Shown: positions 42,201-47,504 of the stretch, one piece after another
Numbering within the stretch: position 1 is the first letter of the stretch
Layout of the letters: every line of letters begins with the position of its first letter
DNA from: Bolinopsis microptera
Lineage: Eukaryota > Ctenophora > Tentaculata > Lobata > Bolinopsidae
Length of the DNA stretch: 64,000 bases
Reading direction: 5' to 3'
Assembly: GCF_026151205.1 (NCBI RefSeq)
Contig: NC_087077.1
Coordinates: 13,242,983-13,306,982, forward strand
Made by a program: the position numbers and the translations under genes
The notes under the pieces: generated by a model
Seen by the model: the letters and a program-made list of their open reading frames with translations, nothing else
What the model was told of the DNA's origin: nothing
The model's database searches: none

Positions 42201-44193
42201 ATAAATATGAATATGTGGTATATAGTTTGGGAGTCTCTCTCTCCAGCAGCAGGAGTTGGAGATATGGGGACGTATTGTGAGTCGACCAATCAGAAGAAGA
42301 AGAAGACATTTGTGGAAGGGATCATTATCATGACAAGATGACCTGCACTTATAAATAATTAGCAGAGCACAAAACCGAAACCAATAATTTCAGAACACGT
42401 AATAATATAGTTCACAACATGTTTCTTAGTCTGATACTCACACAGATTGGTTGGATTGTGGCAGCTCCTCCCTCCTTCTTGGTGCTGTAAAATATATGAG
42501 GTTACTTTTTCAATTTCATTTTTTCACAGGAATCAATACAAATTCACAGTGTAATAATTAATAGATATTAGAATTAACTATTGAGTTTCACGATGGTCAA
42601 TGGAACTAAACAAATTAGACTTCAAATAATGTCCCATTAAGTGTCACTCTGTAAATTAAATCTCTCCTATTTAAGGGTTCAACATTAACAATGTTCAATT
42701 TTACTTCTACTTAACTCGGTTATGATATATAATAGTACGCACACGTCATAATGGTCGTCAACTATCGGATTGATATGATAACAATAGCCATACAGATAAA
42801 TTATAGTTGCATAATTCGGTAGCCAGGGCAACGCTGCTATGATCATTGTCGTCATCTTTGTCTAAATTGCATCTACGCAGAATACCGGATAATCCAATAA
42901 CGCAATTGCAGCACTTGTGGTACTAATATGCAGCACTTGAATCACTTGTATGAATGAATTCGGCACTCGGATATGAGGAAATTAGACAAGACGGACGAAC
43001 TTGTTTTAGTGTTTTACGGATAGTGAACTTAGTATCACTATAATCAAGCTGACAACAACCCACATCCAGAAACACGCCATCTTGCCAGGCAGCCTGGGAG
43101 GAAATTTTTTTTCGGGAGGAAAAAACGGGAGGAAAAAGAGGAAATTTTTGAGAAGTTACTCCTAAATTTCGAAATATTTTTTTGGAATAAAGACAAATTA
43201 ATTGAGGAAATTTTTGAAGAAAATGTTTCGATTGTATAAAAATCAAAGAGGAACATCCTGTCAGTTTTGGAACACAGTGAAATATTCTGATTGGAGAATG
43301 CAGATTGCTGTTGTGAAGTTACCAAATTTACGTGAGTACTTGATTCTTTTCAATCCCAGTTTATTGCAGTCCTATAAATTTCTTTAATGCCAAATGTCGT
43401 CTAAAATACCCTATTTCGCAAAAATTTGCCAAGGGGCTCCGCCCCTGGACCCTGCTGGGGGCTGTGCCCCCAGACCCCTGCCACAGCTTGCTCGCTGCGC
43501 AGCTGGATTGGCCACAGAATTTAGAAAAAGACGCATCTGGGAGGAAATATAACACTTGGATGTGGGGACAACAATCGATTTGAAAATTCTAGAGAAAGCT
43601 AATTTTTACATCACTCAATATTTTGAGTAGATTTCTATGGGTTACTTTTGTGACTTTCGGACAGGACAACAGTTATCACCAGCTGTATTGCCTCTACGTG
43701 TTAACATTTAGTTGAGGTGATGAAAGGAGCATTATGATTTATGATAATAAATTCTTGATAATATTGGGGTATCTAACCCAATATTATCAAGAATTTCTTA
43801 ATTATGCATAATCATAAGCCAAATACAAGGGAAGCCTCAAAAACTCGATTTAAACGAATATGTTGTGTTACCAGATAATTTATATTATGCCGCAGTAATT
43901 ACCAAAAGAGATTGTTTCCATAGTAAGTAAGCTAGTTTTTATTTACTATTCACTTGCTCTTGGTCACATTCTTTAGGAATTTTTGTTCATTATTTCAATA
44001 ACTTGTAGTTTATGCTGTATTTATTTATGATAAGGCATATTATTAATAAAAAAGCAAAACATGCATACTTTTCACAGAGTTAGTGGGTTTTGCAGAGTTG
44101 TTGTTAGCACCATTCATATAAAGAGTGAAGCCCTGCTCTCGTCTCTCAAGAGCTTTTTGATCTGCAGGCTTTTCTTTCAGCTTTCGCAGAAAC
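6758..44193 (-). CDS. KATNIP: KATNIP (KIAA0556) homologue, 31 assembled exons, 5' end missing
   Basis: KATNIP binds microtubules and the severing enzyme katanin at ciliary basal bodies; loss in humans causes a Joubert-type ciliopathy. Exons in coding order: 44069-44193, 42442-42484, 39524-39563, 39321-39375, 39102-39154, 37990-38097, 37643-37716, 37381-37585, 37075-37206, 36552-36655, 35242-35380, 34673-34795, 34389-34534, 34059-34161, 28577-28799, 26442-26569, 26220-26409, 25834-26070, 25380-25536, 24858-24994, 23871-23980, 23457-23671, 23078-23264, 9000-9263, 8757-8874, 8452-8630, 8137-8280, 7765-7975, 7381-7562, 7087-7188, 6758-6883. Each has AG/GT borders and codon phases match at all junctions except 37075 to 36552 and 28577 to 26442, where a further exon or a different border is needed. 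About 4360 coding bases (1450 codons) against about 1600 in human. At least one N-terminal exon is missing, since 44069-44193 starts in mid codon. Confidence 0.93.
9264..10428. other. KATNIP intron, 3' part, no gene seen
   Basis: AT-rich sequence between KATNIP exon 9000-9263 and the nested GPCR. Short open frames on both strands show no motif or codon pattern that I can support. Confidence 0.6.
10429..11553 (-). CDS. Rhodopsin-like G-protein-coupled receptor, intronless, nested in a KATNIP intron
   Basis: A 374-residue single-exon protein with seven hydrophobic segments. TM1 holds the class A asparagine (GIILNSLAL, N30); TM2 holds AVNDLLIL with the conserved aspartate; C85 at the top of TM3 and C162 in the second extracellular loop can form the usual disulfide. 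The DRY position reads ARA (109-111), lacking the conserved Asp and Arg, and the NPxxY region of TM7 reads NSVSNSIVYF. A basic third intracellular loop (KSTKSNTTRSTNHATMT) precedes TM6 with a CWxxN-like element (MPCWIFN). It lies on the same strand as KATNIP in a 13.8-kb intron, so it needs its own promoter. The ligand cannot be told; the loss of DRY suggests unusual G-protein coupling. Lineage-expanded orphan receptors in invertebrates often look like this. Confidence 0.85.
   Translation of the reverse strand: MSAPDNTLPWLDKVYGSLETLAILVGIILNSLALRYFYKRKHQLSNLLFFFIAVNDLLILTTCLPSAISMLSDRRPMLFGYRGVCILAGFLFNIASRMSVFLIALLALARAVSLVFPFRVGQKKTSYLLPLGIYLVLNILLASLPLIFSSKMYYYLPMGAQCSWGINELSFVNYNYTATWHTLTYTTIIVPWFIPAVIVLVSCAISLNTLRKSGRKMRLMSASYKSIPVKYDAGTSMKSTKSNTTRSTNHATMTIVIATAVYILFNMPCWIFNVVILLSLRNQDINKYFSLVAGVYITYFMGILSVALNSVSNSIVYFTRIEVLRQENKELFEGLVLWVKERLVDCRRTEHPVLKPNEDVNFGELVITQVLTTL
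11554..12814. other. Upstream region of the GPCR and AT-rich intron
   Basis: No gene is seen. At 12225-12310 there is a G-rich stretch with TGATTACAGATGGGGGAGGG, related to the GGGTCGTTCACA repeat family seen at 32221 and 49102. The GPCR promoter should lie close to 11554-11700, but I see no clear TATA box. Confidence 0.5.
12815..14152 (+). mobile_element. CR1-type non-LTR retrotransposon fragment, reverse transcriptase domain, 5' truncated
   Basis: An uninterrupted frame of about 436 codons carries reverse transcriptase blocks: HGFRKKRSCLTQLL, DVIYLDYAKAFDKVDH, ISGVPQGTVLGPILFILYID, FADDTKLI (catalytic FADD) and the CR1-type tail RSRLEYCCPVWNP and LQRRRERY. The frame begins inside the domain at about 12815 with no endonuclease upstream, typical of LINE 5' truncation. 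The catalytic dyad and the absence of stops suggest a young insertion. The YxDD-adjacent segment reads YIDDQ where the other copy in this window has YVNDL. It is antisense to the host gene KATNIP. Confidence 0.9.
14498..15255. mobile_element. Mariner-like MITE, copy with homopolymer G/C termini
   Basis: This is the same element as at 27716-28482 by shared internal sequence (CAGTACCCATACGTTGG near both ends in inverted orientation and CACTGGTTCGA in the body). TA occurs on both flanks. The outer inverted repeat CAGGGTGGGCCAAAAG of the other copy is here replaced by a run of about 15 G at the left end and by a C run (interrupted once by G) at the right end. Confidence 0.8.
15256..17469. repeat. 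AT-rich KATNIP intron with a dispersed direct repeat
   Basis: A block of about 70 bp starting GTAGAAAGCTTGTC and containing ATCACTGCCAAACAAC, then GACGAGCAACTT, occurs at about 15491 and again at about 16359 in direct orientation. No coding sequence is recognised in the interval. Confidence 0.45.
17470..18563. mobile_element. Inverted-repeat element with GTACGGTACGTAC subterminal palindromes
   Basis: GATGAGA at 17470-17476 and TCTCATC at 18557-18563 bound the element. Inside each end are several copies of the near-palindrome GTACGGTACGTACTT (17481, 17513, and on the right about 18497, 18522 and 18543). No transposase is present. A second MITE (17857-18482) is inserted within it. Confidence 0.6.
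17857..18482. mobile_element. piggyBac-like MITE flanked by TTAA
   Basis: Long imperfect inverted arms of about 80 bp: the left arm contains GGAGGAAACAAGGGCG and GAGGGCGAATCACATGA, and the right arm contains the reverse complement (TCATGTGATTCGCCCTCG, CGCCCTTGTGTTCTCCG). TTAA stands directly outside each end (17853-17856 and 18483-18486), the hallmark of piggyBac-type insertion. The body has no transposase. Confidence 0.65.
18673..18980. repeat. 10-bp minisatellite CTACAAGTGG, about 30 copies
   Basis: CTACAAGTGG is repeated head to tail with a single variant (CTACACGTGG at 18711). Every forward frame is open because the unit contains no stop in any phase; the apparent proteins are artefacts. 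Confidence 0.98.
18981..23077. other. Long AT-rich part of the KATNIP intron, no gene recognised
   Basis: There is a C homopolymer of about 20 at 19630. A direct repeat of about 30 bp (TACACGAAGTAAGGAATGAAA) lies near 21850 and 21890. The short palindromic ACACTGTACAGTGTACAGTGT is near 21170. I see no exon with KATNIP-like sequence and no other supported coding region. Confidence 0.5.
23078..28799 (-). CDS. KATNIP: KATNIP middle region and second DUF4457-type module
   Basis: Exon 28577-28799 continues the first module (GEIAKGCGNQVFEYATVI, ending NLDELIVVG). Exons 26442 to 25380 encode low-complexity Ser/Arg/Pro-rich sequence. Exon 24858-24994 ends QCDFVIPELPE and splices to 23871-23980, which reads LEIKIHTTWGDKHYVGLTGI, then 23457-23671 (IKADPANINILPGY...GVNRTRDD...MWLAPF...WNYNKSR) and 23078-23264 (IHSYRGVRDITVTL...VFQGEVARA). 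These words match the strongly conserved KATNIP core almost exactly. The 3' splice site before 23871-23980 is embedded in an 18-copy tandem array (see 23981-24695). Between exons 26569 and 28577 the phases do not match, so a small exon may be missing. Confidence 0.93.
23981..24695 (-). repeat. 40-bp tandem array of 18 units, each with a copy of the KATNIP 3' splice site
   Basis: Read on the minus strand, each unit is a pyrimidine-rich tract (CTGTTTCGTTTTCACCCTA), then TGTTCTCCACAG or TGTTCTTCACAG, then GAAGTGTGT. The unit nearest the gene abuts exon 23871-23980, which begins GAAGTGTATT directly after CACAG. So the repeated unit contains the end of the intron and the first bases of the exon. 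Seventeen complete units (one of 39 bp at about 24381) and one partial unit are visible; every one keeps the AG|GAAG junction. The unit has no stop codon in any minus-strand frame, which explains the long repetitive frames here. Confidence 0.97.
26570..28576. other. KATNIP intron (about 2 kb) with a MITE and possibly an unassigned small exon
   Basis: Apart from the MITE at 27716-28482 the intron is AT-rich. A short minus-strand segment near 27075-27125 reads MKESGSEKKIEK and is followed by gtaggc, which could be the exon needed to repair the phase between 28577-28799 and 26442-26569. I could not find an acceptor giving the right phase. Confidence 0.35.
27716..28482. mobile_element. Mariner-like MITE with 34-bp perfect terminal inverted repeats
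   Basis: The left end starts CAGGGTGGGCCAAAAGTCAG and continues to CATACGTTGG; the right end is its exact reverse complement over 34 bp. TA flanks both ends (27714-27715, 28483-28484). The terminal word CAGGGTGGGCCAAAAGT is typical of Tc1/mariner-type elements. The 767-bp body has no transposase frame. A second, altered copy lies at 14498-15255. Confidence 0.92.
28800..29723. other. KATNIP intron between exon 28577-28799 and the nested transporter
   Basis: AT-rich sequence without supported coding content; it should contain the 3' untranslated region of the OATP gene, whose stop is at 29724. Confidence 0.5.
29724..31658 (-). CDS. Organic anion transporter polypeptide (OATP/SLCO family), intronless, nested in a KATNIP intron
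   Basis: A 644-residue single-exon protein, the usual OATP length. The N-terminal segment FNNPTMFTAIFSVSSFFLIV starts TM1, and about twelve hydrophobic segments follow. The OATP signature is clear at 238-251 (DSAEFVGAWWLGIL). The large extracellular loop (about 410-495) carries a Kazal-like cysteine module: CNYSDCNCTTEFYDPVC, then SPCFAGC, CSC, CGSTC. Family knowledge: OATPs are plasma-membrane carriers that take up bile acids, steroid and thyroid conjugates, prostaglandins and other organic anions. It lies on the same strand as KATNIP inside a 5.2-kb intron (28800-34058). The lack of introns in a family that is usually multi-exonic suggests an origin by retroposition or intron loss. The substrate cannot be predicted. 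Confidence 0.95.
   Translation of the reverse strand: MESQKGQESQKERQVSQMGFAGWRPTYLRRFNNPTMFTAIFSVSSFFLIVPYGVLLVILPTLERVFNLNSKQTGLILMFNDISGVIASVVMTNWYSAKKIRWIGIGNLLIVAGYLCPVWTTLVIEYPAPQTAESHNMSSSHNLLCEGREQEGRDWANRNHNYYFMFLFGFFLQGFGANAPLTAGLTYLDEIFHQKHFAIALSVVAVFSFVGYPFGLALGSEFMGWHVTLSMPEGMTVDSAEFVGAWWLGILIPSVVGFFLAFIVLLYPQQMPAANVVLASKIRHGIATLKEKEEELNQSFVEVTRRMIPDFQRLLRNRALNYLVLGEVFFSLQIGLQAYEPKIYAKLFRLTDTTVGPILGIFHGGGFILGIIMGGLLVKRRDWKPKRLTFIFFTLSLVSIPFLFGALLNCPMDKPPIAVACNYSDCNCTTEFYDPVCDDISGVTYFSPCFAGCNRVVLNTIHDEINPVWGWGNCSCATSGIVHPGECGSTCSETMAISLAITTIQQVIQYAGFVSLNVVFQRIVDESDRTIAQGLRQSARKALGTIPSPLLFGWMIDRYCTIWKTSSVDGSRGNCWVYDTETMIIWLCVVQVGLRLLSSLFYYLCWSNYPADLKENSAKNPLIQTNKREYYSSTCSTSMCAEEE
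31697..31790. repeat. Short tandem repeat upstream of the OATP gene
   Basis: The unit AGAGCAAATTCAGATTAAAAT of about 29 bp is repeated about three times, beginning 40 bp upstream of the OATP start codon. It could affect the promoter; no TATA box is evident. Confidence 0.75.
32221..32345. repeat. GGGTCGTTCACA repeat family, copy 1
   Basis: GGGGTCGTTCACAAATTACG, then GTAATC and G-rich blocks with GATTACG recurring. The same order is seen at 49102-49185 and a partial relative at 12225-12310. It looks like a MITE with TGATTACG subterminal motifs. Confidence 0.6.
32346..34058. other. KATNIP intron upstream of the OATP gene, no gene recognised
   Basis: AT-rich. A 69-codon plus-strand frame at 32752 has no recognisable feature and is probably chance. 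Confidence 0.5.
34059..36655 (-). CDS. KATNIP: KATNIP first DUF4457-type module
   Basis: Exons 36552-36655 and 35242-35380 encode a basic segment and a helix (REQRRLLRVLERLD). Exons 34673-34795, 34389-34534 and 34059-34161 encode a beta-rich PLAT/C2-like unit: TRVELRIVSNWGHARKVGLT, then ECLLDGQSRTTKEEHMWSCP, then CHVWNYNKQISELNVGVKDA. The pattern WG-x4-VGLT ... MW ... WNYNK ... GVKD recurs twice more in the protein. Introns here are short (about 70-350 bp) until the 5.2-kb intron after 34059. The intron between 35380 and 36552 contains a small gene on the opposite strand. Confidence 0.92.
35643..35649 (+). promoter_or_regulatory. Putative TATA box of the cysteine-rich peptide gene
   Basis: TTATAAG lies about 45 bp upstream of the ATG at 35691, a spacing that allows a short 5' leader. 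Confidence 0.45.
35691..36281 (+). CDS. Cysteine-rich secreted peptide, two exons, nested antisense in a KATNIP intron
   Basis: Exon 1 (35691-35757) encodes a classical signal peptide, MATKFVLFILSVGLIVALGQ then AA, with donor gtgagt. Exon 2 starts at 35995 after ttacag in matching phase and gives DCAYGDAYECDSEHGC and onward to a TGA at 36279, about 117 residues in total. The mature part has 13 cysteines in some 60 residues, with spacing such as CSYGCWMGSCWRNC and CGADCEEWC, so it is surely disulfide-rich and secreted. I do not recognise the family: antimicrobial, venom-like, structural or signalling roles are all possible. Oddities: the cysteine number is odd, the last 20 residues look unlike the rest, and an AATAAA lies inside the frame at 36263. 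The true C-terminus may therefore differ through an unseen splice or frameshift. It is antisense to KATNIP, between its exons 36552 and 35380. Confidence 0.75.
37075..44193 (-). CDS. KATNIP: KATNIP N-terminal exon block
   Basis: Nine small exons. The first reads RFLRKLKEK...LERREQGFTLYMNGAN, matching the conserved KATNIP N-terminal basic helix and its EREQGF-like segment. Exons 39524-39563 and 39321-39375 read RKGWTH and ESIDIATETGRSIHIRA. The following exons (39102-39154, 37990-38097, 37643-37716, 37381-37585) are very acidic, with DEDKDDDVEIE, DSDSEIEEEDEEFNLTF and FESEEEEE, ending in DIFVLEFNKP. Exon 37075-37206 is basic and Ser/Pro-rich. This region is predicted disordered and carries no catalytic motif. 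The donor of 37643-37716 (CC followed by gttgaa) is weak but gives the only matching phase. The intron between 42442 and 39563 hosts an antisense CR1 fragment. Confidence 0.85.
39625..41159 (+). mobile_element. CR1-type non-LTR retrotransposon, 5' truncated reverse transcriptase of about 490 codons
   Basis: An intact frame starts inside the domain (SEALMIIWENSF) and continues VYKEQYITPVFKKGNKTDPG, HGFRKGRSCLTQLL, DVIYLDYAKAFDKVDH, QQGTVLGPILFLLYVND, FADDTRIG (catalytic FADD) and the tail RSRVEYCCPLWNPNK and LQRRRERY. It includes RT fingers that the 12815 copy lacks. No endonuclease is present, so it is a 5'-truncated copy. No stop interrupts it, so insertion was recent. The two CR1 fragments in this window belong to the same clade but clearly to different subfamilies. 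It lies antisense in the KATNIP intron 39564-42441. Confidence 0.92.
41389..41660. repeat. Tandem repeat of about 42 bp in the CR1 3' region, about 6.5 copies
   Basis: Units read ACCCCAGGATTTAACACGCT, then CACAGGCTAACATGTCTCGTGT, with small variants (one unit lacks an A, two have AGTCTTGTG or AGTCTTTTG). The array starts 230 bp after the CR1 stop codon and may be the element's 3' end or an unrelated minisatellite. Confidence 0.85.
41783..42030 (+). pseudogene. Unidentified coding-like segment
   Basis: A plus-strand frame reads NNDKLRAVFSNVTGRDQPEF, then ALGNVIFMDGLKIGTFSGTA and GYCVIRYKRGPETKFPVKHP before a stop. Further coding-like pieces follow in other frames: HDHPWKSLSLRCTR (about 42105-42150) and WYIVWESLSPAAGVGDMGTY (about 42215-42275). 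Together they look like one protein broken by frameshifts, or several exons. I do not recognise it. It lies between the CR1 repeats and KATNIP exon 42442-42484, antisense to KATNIP, so a decayed transposon or retrogene is likely. Confidence 0.35.
42485..44068. other. KATNIP intron with a GC-rich repeat island
   Basis: At 43429-43505 a block containing GGGGCTCCGCCCCTGGACCC and GGGGGCTGTGCCCCCAGACC stands out in AT-rich sequence; it is dyad-rich and looks like the end of a mobile element. A stretch near 43750-43800 contains AATTCTTGATAATATTGGG followed by its inverted copy, a hairpin. No gene is seen. Confidence 0.5.
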
Positions 44194-44570
44194 CTATTTA
44201 ACATTTATCATCAATCATTGAACAATGTAACTTGAGAGAAGAAGCATAAAGCTTGCTAACAGTAATTCATGAACCATCATCACTTTTATCAATGCTTGAT
44301 TAAATTTTCATCAATACCAAAAAAAAATACGCTTCTCCTGATTTTCTTAAGAACTCTAAAAGTGAAACAAGGTAAAAATAAAGCTCTCAAAAAAGTTGCA
44401 AGCAAAAGTGTAAGGAAACCTATTTCTTTGAGACAGAAGACTAAGATACTGTTCATACTGCTTGTCTGCTACACCCTGAAAACAGCTCACGTTTAAAAAG
44501 TGTTACAATTAGTTCTTAATAGTCAGATCTTAAAACTAACAGTTTATCTTGCAGTAACATGATTTGAAAT

Positions 44571-45060
44571 AAGATAAAATAAGATAAAATAAGATAAAAT
44601 AAGATAAAATAAGATAAAATAAGATAAAATAAGATAAAATAAGATAAAATAAGATAAAATAAGATAAAATAAGATAAAATAAGATAAAATAAGATAAAAT
44701 AAGATAAAATAAGATAAAATAAGATAAAATAAGATAAAATAAGATAAAATAAGATAAAATAAGATAAAATAAGATAAAATAAGATAAAATAAGATAAAAT
44801 AAGATAAAATAAGATAAAATAAGATAAAATAAGATAAAATAAGATAAAATAAGATAAAATAAGATAAAATAAGATAAAATAAGATAAAATAAGATAAAAT
44901 AAGATAAAATAAGATAAAATAAGATAAAATAAGATAAAATAAGATAAAATAAGATAAAATAAGATAAAATAAGATAAAATAAGATAAAATAAGATAAAAT
45001 AAGATAAAATAAGATAAAATAAGATAAAATAAGATAAAATAAGATAAAATAAGATAAAAT
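44571..45060. repeat. 10-bp satellite AAGATAAAAT, 49 copies
   Basis: Forty-nine units of AAGATAAAAT occur with no visible variation over 490 bp. The unit has no stop on the minus strand in any frame, giving three spurious frames of 180-190 codons. Such uniformity implies recent expansion. Confidence 0.98.
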
Positions 45061-45396
45061 AAGACTGTGTCCAAAAGATGAGCAAGAATCAATCAAGATC
45101 ACTCACATGAGGCATGGCCTGGGGAAATCTTGTCACTTCTTGCTACAGTAGTAGTAAGTTAATCAACCAATCAACCAAAATATCTATTATAACAACAAAA
45201 AATCAGCATTGAGCAAATTTAGTTACAGTCAAACCCTGATTTATCCTCCTGTGGGCACAGGGGTGCACCAATATGACACATTACACCACTGTGTCAATTA
45301 CTGTCAATGTAATAAATCTTAAATGATACTGCAGCGGTCAAAAATTGATCTTTCTAGAAAAGCAGAAACTGGCCAGTCTATTGAATATTCACTGTA
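45061..45396. other. Intergenic, nothing recognised
   Basis: AT-rich sequence upstream of KATNIP. The missing first KATNIP exon could lie here or beyond; a minus-strand GCCATGCCTCAT followed by gtgagt at about 45100 was considered, but its phase does not fit exon 44069-44193. Confidence 0.4.
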
Positions 45397-46105
45397 GTTG
45401 GGGGGGGGGCCAACCATATTAAAGTATATTAAAATGTAGGATTTTTCCCGATTTTGACCCGGGGATATACTTTAATATACTTTAATATACTTTAATATAC
45501 TTTAATATATCCTTATCTCCTTGGAGGCCTACATCAAAAATTGTTGCCCAAAATAAGCTTGAAATGCAATTCTTAATCGATTCCAAAAAGGTCTTGAAAA
45601 AATATTGAAAACTGATGGAGTTATTTCAATTTTAATGAAGTCATTTTGGCTAGTATTCCGAACCGAGATATTATGTGCAATTTTTCCAATTTTGTTCATG
45701 GAGGTCTTTTTACTTAGTATCCACTATATTCAACAAACACTGAGTTATATCTTTCACATAGAGTTAGTCTCATTAAAAAGTATTGAAATTTTATCGAATT
45801 TGGGCAAAAGCCAATTTGGGCAAAAGCGTATGCCCAAATATGGGCATATTTTTTTAAGCTCATAGCTCAGCCAATTTTTGACCAATCTGGATGGAAATTC
45901 ATGTACTAGTCCTTAAACAGGCTTATCTTGCGAATCTGAGTGAAAAATATAGTTCATCATGTAAATCTTAACGAAAAATATAAATCTTCTAATTGTAGGT
46001 ATATTAAAGTATATTAAAATGTAGGATTTTTTCCGATTTTGACCCGGGGATATACTTTAATATACTTTAATATGGTTGGCCCCCCCCCCCCCCCCCCCCC
46101 CCCCG
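45397..46105. mobile_element. MITE with homopolymer G/C termini and TATATTAAAG inverted repeats
   Basis: The left end is a run of 10 G followed by CCAACCATATTAAAGTATAT. The right end is the inverse, ending ATATGGTTGG and a run of about 25 C. TA is present just outside each end (45395-45396, 46106-46107). Both ends also carry a direct block, TTTTGACCCGGGGATATACT. The interior (45600-45900) has no transposase. Confidence 0.75.
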
Positions 46106-46149
46106 TAGTTAGATGGTCACTTGATGCTGGTATGGCAATGGCTGTAATA

Positions 46150-46640
46150 TTGAGCCTGTCGTGGATATCAGCTACATTATGAGCAGACTATCTTTGTGTA
46201 TATATCATGGAAGTCTGACCTTAAGAGAGGACTAAAGATCCGTCTCTTTGTTGCTACTTTGGAGTCAATACTCTGAGATGGTTCTGAAACAAGGACGCTA
46301 ACAGATAACAGAACACTAGAATGCTTAGGATTTCACAAAATGTAGACTGGAATCATTGCAAAACCAACAAAGAAGTCTATGGCAACCTGCCGAGGGCAAC
46401 TATGAAGATCCAATAGCTCAGGATGCGACTAGCATGTCGGTACTCAGGGCTAATCGAAAACCGATTGCTACTTTGGGAACCAATTCATTGGGTGCAGAGT
46501 AGGGGAAGATCAACCATGACTTATGTTGATAGCTTAGGAGCTGACATGGGTTTCAACCAAACTGGAGAAAAGGTTGGACTTATGGTGGTTAGAGTTCTAT
46601 GGAGACAGCGCATCGATACTCAGACCATGAAGTTGCCTTA
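46150..46640 (+). pseudogene. Degenerate LINE reverse transcriptase C-terminal segment
   Basis: In broken plus-strand frames one reads LFVATLESIL, DGSETRTLTDNRTLECL, then LLWEPIHWVQSRGRSTMTYV and DSLGADMGF. This follows the common invertebrate LINE tail pattern, in which a YGCESW-like motif is followed by LWEPTHGRRSRGRP and TYVD. Several stops and frameshifts interrupt it. It is an old remnant. Confidence 0.6.
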
Positions 46641-47036
46641 AGTCAGCAAGTCAGAATTTCCCGTCCATAGATGTTTGTAGAGGAGTAAATATTTGGTTTT
46701 CGAAGCAGCTTTGTACATGTTTTGAGTGGTGTGTTGTATGTCCTTTCACAGTTCAATTAGCAGTCAAGGACAAATGTCAAATAACATAGTATGCCAATTT
46801 TATTTATTATTTATAGATCAATGAAATGTTGCATTGTAAATATTTAAAATTGACGATAGATTATGATATAATAGTAATTTAGGTAAGATTGTAATTTATT
46901 TTAAAAATTTGGATATAAGTGCGCGGCTTTGGAGGCCAGTTATTGATTTATACACAAAATTGAATCTTAAATAGAAATGTGGATGTATTAAAATTGAAAA
47001 CTTTCAAAACGGAGGCTTATAAATATTATAATCTTA

Positions 47037-47504
47037 ATGCCAGGTCACATTAATTACTTTTACAAAGACGGTCGACTGCCAGAACACACAAAACAATTTT
47101 TCAATAACAATGGTATACTCACGGTGCACAGTGTTATTGTAAAAAACACACTAATTCTCATGCACCGAATCAAACATTTCCGCAGCTCAGTCCCTCAACA
47201 AATCTGTATGACTATCCCAGAAAATGCACCCACTGCAAACTCAGATCACGTGACTGCAGCATCCTGGTTAGCCGAGTACAACACCACACATTTCAGATCT
47301 TCGATGTTCTTCAAAGGACCTTTACTCTCAATTTATGCTGTAAATGCAAATGTAAGCACCCTACCCACACTTTTTTCCATAAACCTTTTTAAATCGGCTA
47401 CAAAACGCATGCTCTTGAACCTGCAGAGTGAAAATGACGATGACACGTGGCCCAGTTTCTTATTACATAATATTCCAGGTCTAAGAAGGTCACAACGTGT
47501 CTGA
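47037..47504 (+). pseudogene. LINE open reading frame 3' end, partial
   Basis: A 155-codon frame ends with SSMFFKGPLLSIYAV, then INLFKSATKRMLLNLQ and W-S-F, resembling the last 100 residues of animal non-LTR reverse transcriptases (an FK-ALKRYLL-type terminal helix). No reverse transcriptase core lies upstream. The identification is by pattern only. Confidence 0.45.

Noticed and set aside
44516-45102. Long frames of about 180-190 codons rich in LILSYFILFY
   Set aside because: Translation of the AAGATAAAAT satellite in three frames; there is no start context, and composition is fixed by the repeat.
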